Assembly: GCA_022360105.1 (NCBI GenBank)
Contig: JAKSDL010000424.1
Location: 1-33,645 of the forward strand
Length of the DNA: 33,645 nt
From: Pseudomonadota bacterium
GTDB lineage: Bacteria; SAR324; XYD2-FULL-50-16; JAHJRI01
Direction of reading: 5' to 3'
The notes beneath the pieces were generated by a model. It saw only the letters and a program-made list of their open reading frames with translations. It did no database searches and was not told the DNA's origin. The translations under genes and the position numbers were made by a program. Positions 32,794 to 33,645 of this stretch are shown piece after piece. Each line of letters opens with the position of its first letter. Position 1 is the stretch's first letter.

Positions 32794-33332
32794 CAAAAAA
32801 TCAAAAGAACATTGGATTAGATCCCATCACTATCGGGACACCTTCCGGATCATTATAATAAGCCCTTCATCATAGCGCATAGACCAGACCAACCCCACAA
32901 TGTCTTAATTGTCTATCCCGACCTCAGCCTCAATTACTTTGCTATCAAATTTCTACTCTGTATGGGTATTTGCATTCAGGGTAATTCAAATGATGTTTTT
33001 ACCCTTAGGCAGACTCATGCCTTCGGGTCCGCATTTATTCCGGCACCATTAAATCAAATTTTTTGCGGAGCCACGGGGAATTTCACCTAAAAAAAAATTC
33101 CTTTTTCAACCTTTCATTTTGTAGTCCGACATAATCTCGGTAAACCTCTGAAACAACACTTCTTAATCGTGATAGACCGATGCTTAAAATAATTACTTTT
33201 AATGATAATTCGTTATATAGTCTCTGAAGCAGTTATTTGGTGAAATTCATCAAATAAATAAATCGAAGATGGAAAAAAACGAGTATCAAGGTATGAATTT
33301 TTCTCACTAACCATCAAACTTAGACCATTGTC
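32794..33332. other. Intergenic region after the cysteine genes
   Basis: A 539-bp gap with no supported coding frame. It holds several small inverted repeats, including GGGTAA/TTACCC at 32979-33004 and the possible terminator at 33077-33106. The right-hand part is AT-rich and may contain the promoter of the transporter at 33333. Confidence 0.4.
33077..33106 (+). terminator. Possible intrinsic terminator
   Basis: GGAATTT pairs with AAATTCC around an 11-nt loop and is followed directly by TTTTT. The stem is AT-rich, but the T tract is good. It is about 280 bp after the last cysteine-metabolism gene, so its transcript is uncertain. Confidence 0.4.
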
Positions 33333-33645
33333 ATGATCCAATTTGAGCTGTTGCTGATTCTTGTGATCTTTACCAATATCACAATCGATTTTCTGGACAA
33401 GCGAACTTCGCTGGGATCGGATCCTATGGCTCTTGCCATGTGGTCGAACGTTATCCAGTTTTTTTTGATTTTACCTCTCATAGGATTGGTGGGAGGCTTT
33501 CAGATTGCTCATCTTCTCCTCTGTTTTATTGTCGGAGCTGTTTCCGTTGTCGGAAGAATGGCGTGGTATAAGGCTTTGTCAAAAAAAGGAGAAGAGCTTT
33601 CCCGCATAGCTCCTTTTTCACGATTCTCAAGCATCATCAGCCTGT
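33333..33645 (+). CDS. EamA-like (DMT) transporter, N-terminal fragment
   Basis: The first 104 codons of a membrane protein that runs past the window end. It has hydrophobic helices at about 3-19, 36-54 and 58-74, then WYKALSKKGEELSRIAPFSR, which matches the drug/metabolite transporter (EamA) pattern in which a helix is followed by a basic loop and an AP-containing segment. The partner substrate cannot be inferred. The start ATG has no obvious ribosome binding site. Confidence 0.6.
   Translation, partial: MIQFELLLILVIFTNITIDFLDKRTSLGSDPMALAMWSNVIQFFLILPLIGLVGGFQIAHLLLCFIVGAVSVVGRMAWYKALSKKGEELSRIAPFSRFSSIISL

Noticed and set aside
1..33645. CRISPR arrays, tRNA or rRNA genes, transposases or phage genes
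   Set aside because: No regularly spaced identical repeats, cloverleaf-like genes or transposase or integrase motifs were seen on either strand.

Overview
The window comes from a Gram-negative bacterium with moderate to low GC. The signs are a predicted outer-membrane beta-barrel ending in Phe, a lipobox lipoprotein, and sensor kinases with periplasmic domains. The gene set (a four-Cys PAS kinase, a DUF362 ferredoxin-like protein, stand-alone diiron ferritin-like proteins and many hybrid kinases) recalls Desulfobacterota- or SAR324-like lineages. That placement is inference. No rRNA, tRNA, CRISPR array, transposase or phage gene was seen.

Layout. (1) 1-3.3 kb, minus strand: a Na+/phosphate cotransporter, a PhoU-like protein and a PAS histidine kinase. 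(2) 3.8-4.9 kb, plus strand: a soluble kinase with an N-terminal receiver. It converges on a small membrane protein of the YdjM/DUF457 type and acetyl-CoA synthetase (acs). (3) 7.7-11.8 kb, minus strand: a compact three-gene chemotaxis-like relay of CheV, a free Hpt protein and a 934-aa receiver-PAS-Hpt-ATPase-CheW hybrid, without receptor, CheR or CheB in view. (4) 12.2-14.9 kb, plus strand: a six-TM sensor-like protein that appears to have lost its C-terminus to a frameshift, an alpha/beta hydrolase and a lipoprotein with a long structured leader. (5) 15.1-20.2 kb: the most unusual locus. A CHASE2 plus LytS-type kinase and a secreted caspase-like protease fused to an outer-membrane barrel form a minus-strand pair, and a LytTR response regulator is transcribed divergently. 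(6) 20.4-23.9 kb, plus strand: a periplasmic ligand-binding protein paired with a hybrid kinase and no permease. (7) 24-28.5 kb, minus strand: DUF362 iron-sulfur protein, ferritin-like protein, FKBP isomerase, FemAB-like protein and a DUF1801 protein. (8) 28.9-32.8 kb, plus strand: pdxH, a second ferritin-like protein, cystathionine beta-synthase and a cystathionine gamma-lyase/synthase. This suggests reverse transsulfuration next to PLP synthesis. (9) From 33333: the N-terminal part of an EamA-like transporter, cut by the window edge.

Signal transduction dominates: five histidine kinases plus one CheA-like kinase lie within about 24 kb. The best candidate for an undescribed system is the envelope protease locus at 15.1-20.2 kb. 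A CHASE2 kinase and LytTR regulator could couple an extracytoplasmic signal to production of a caspase anchored to the outer membrane. The arrangement is seen directly in the sequence; the functional link is inference.
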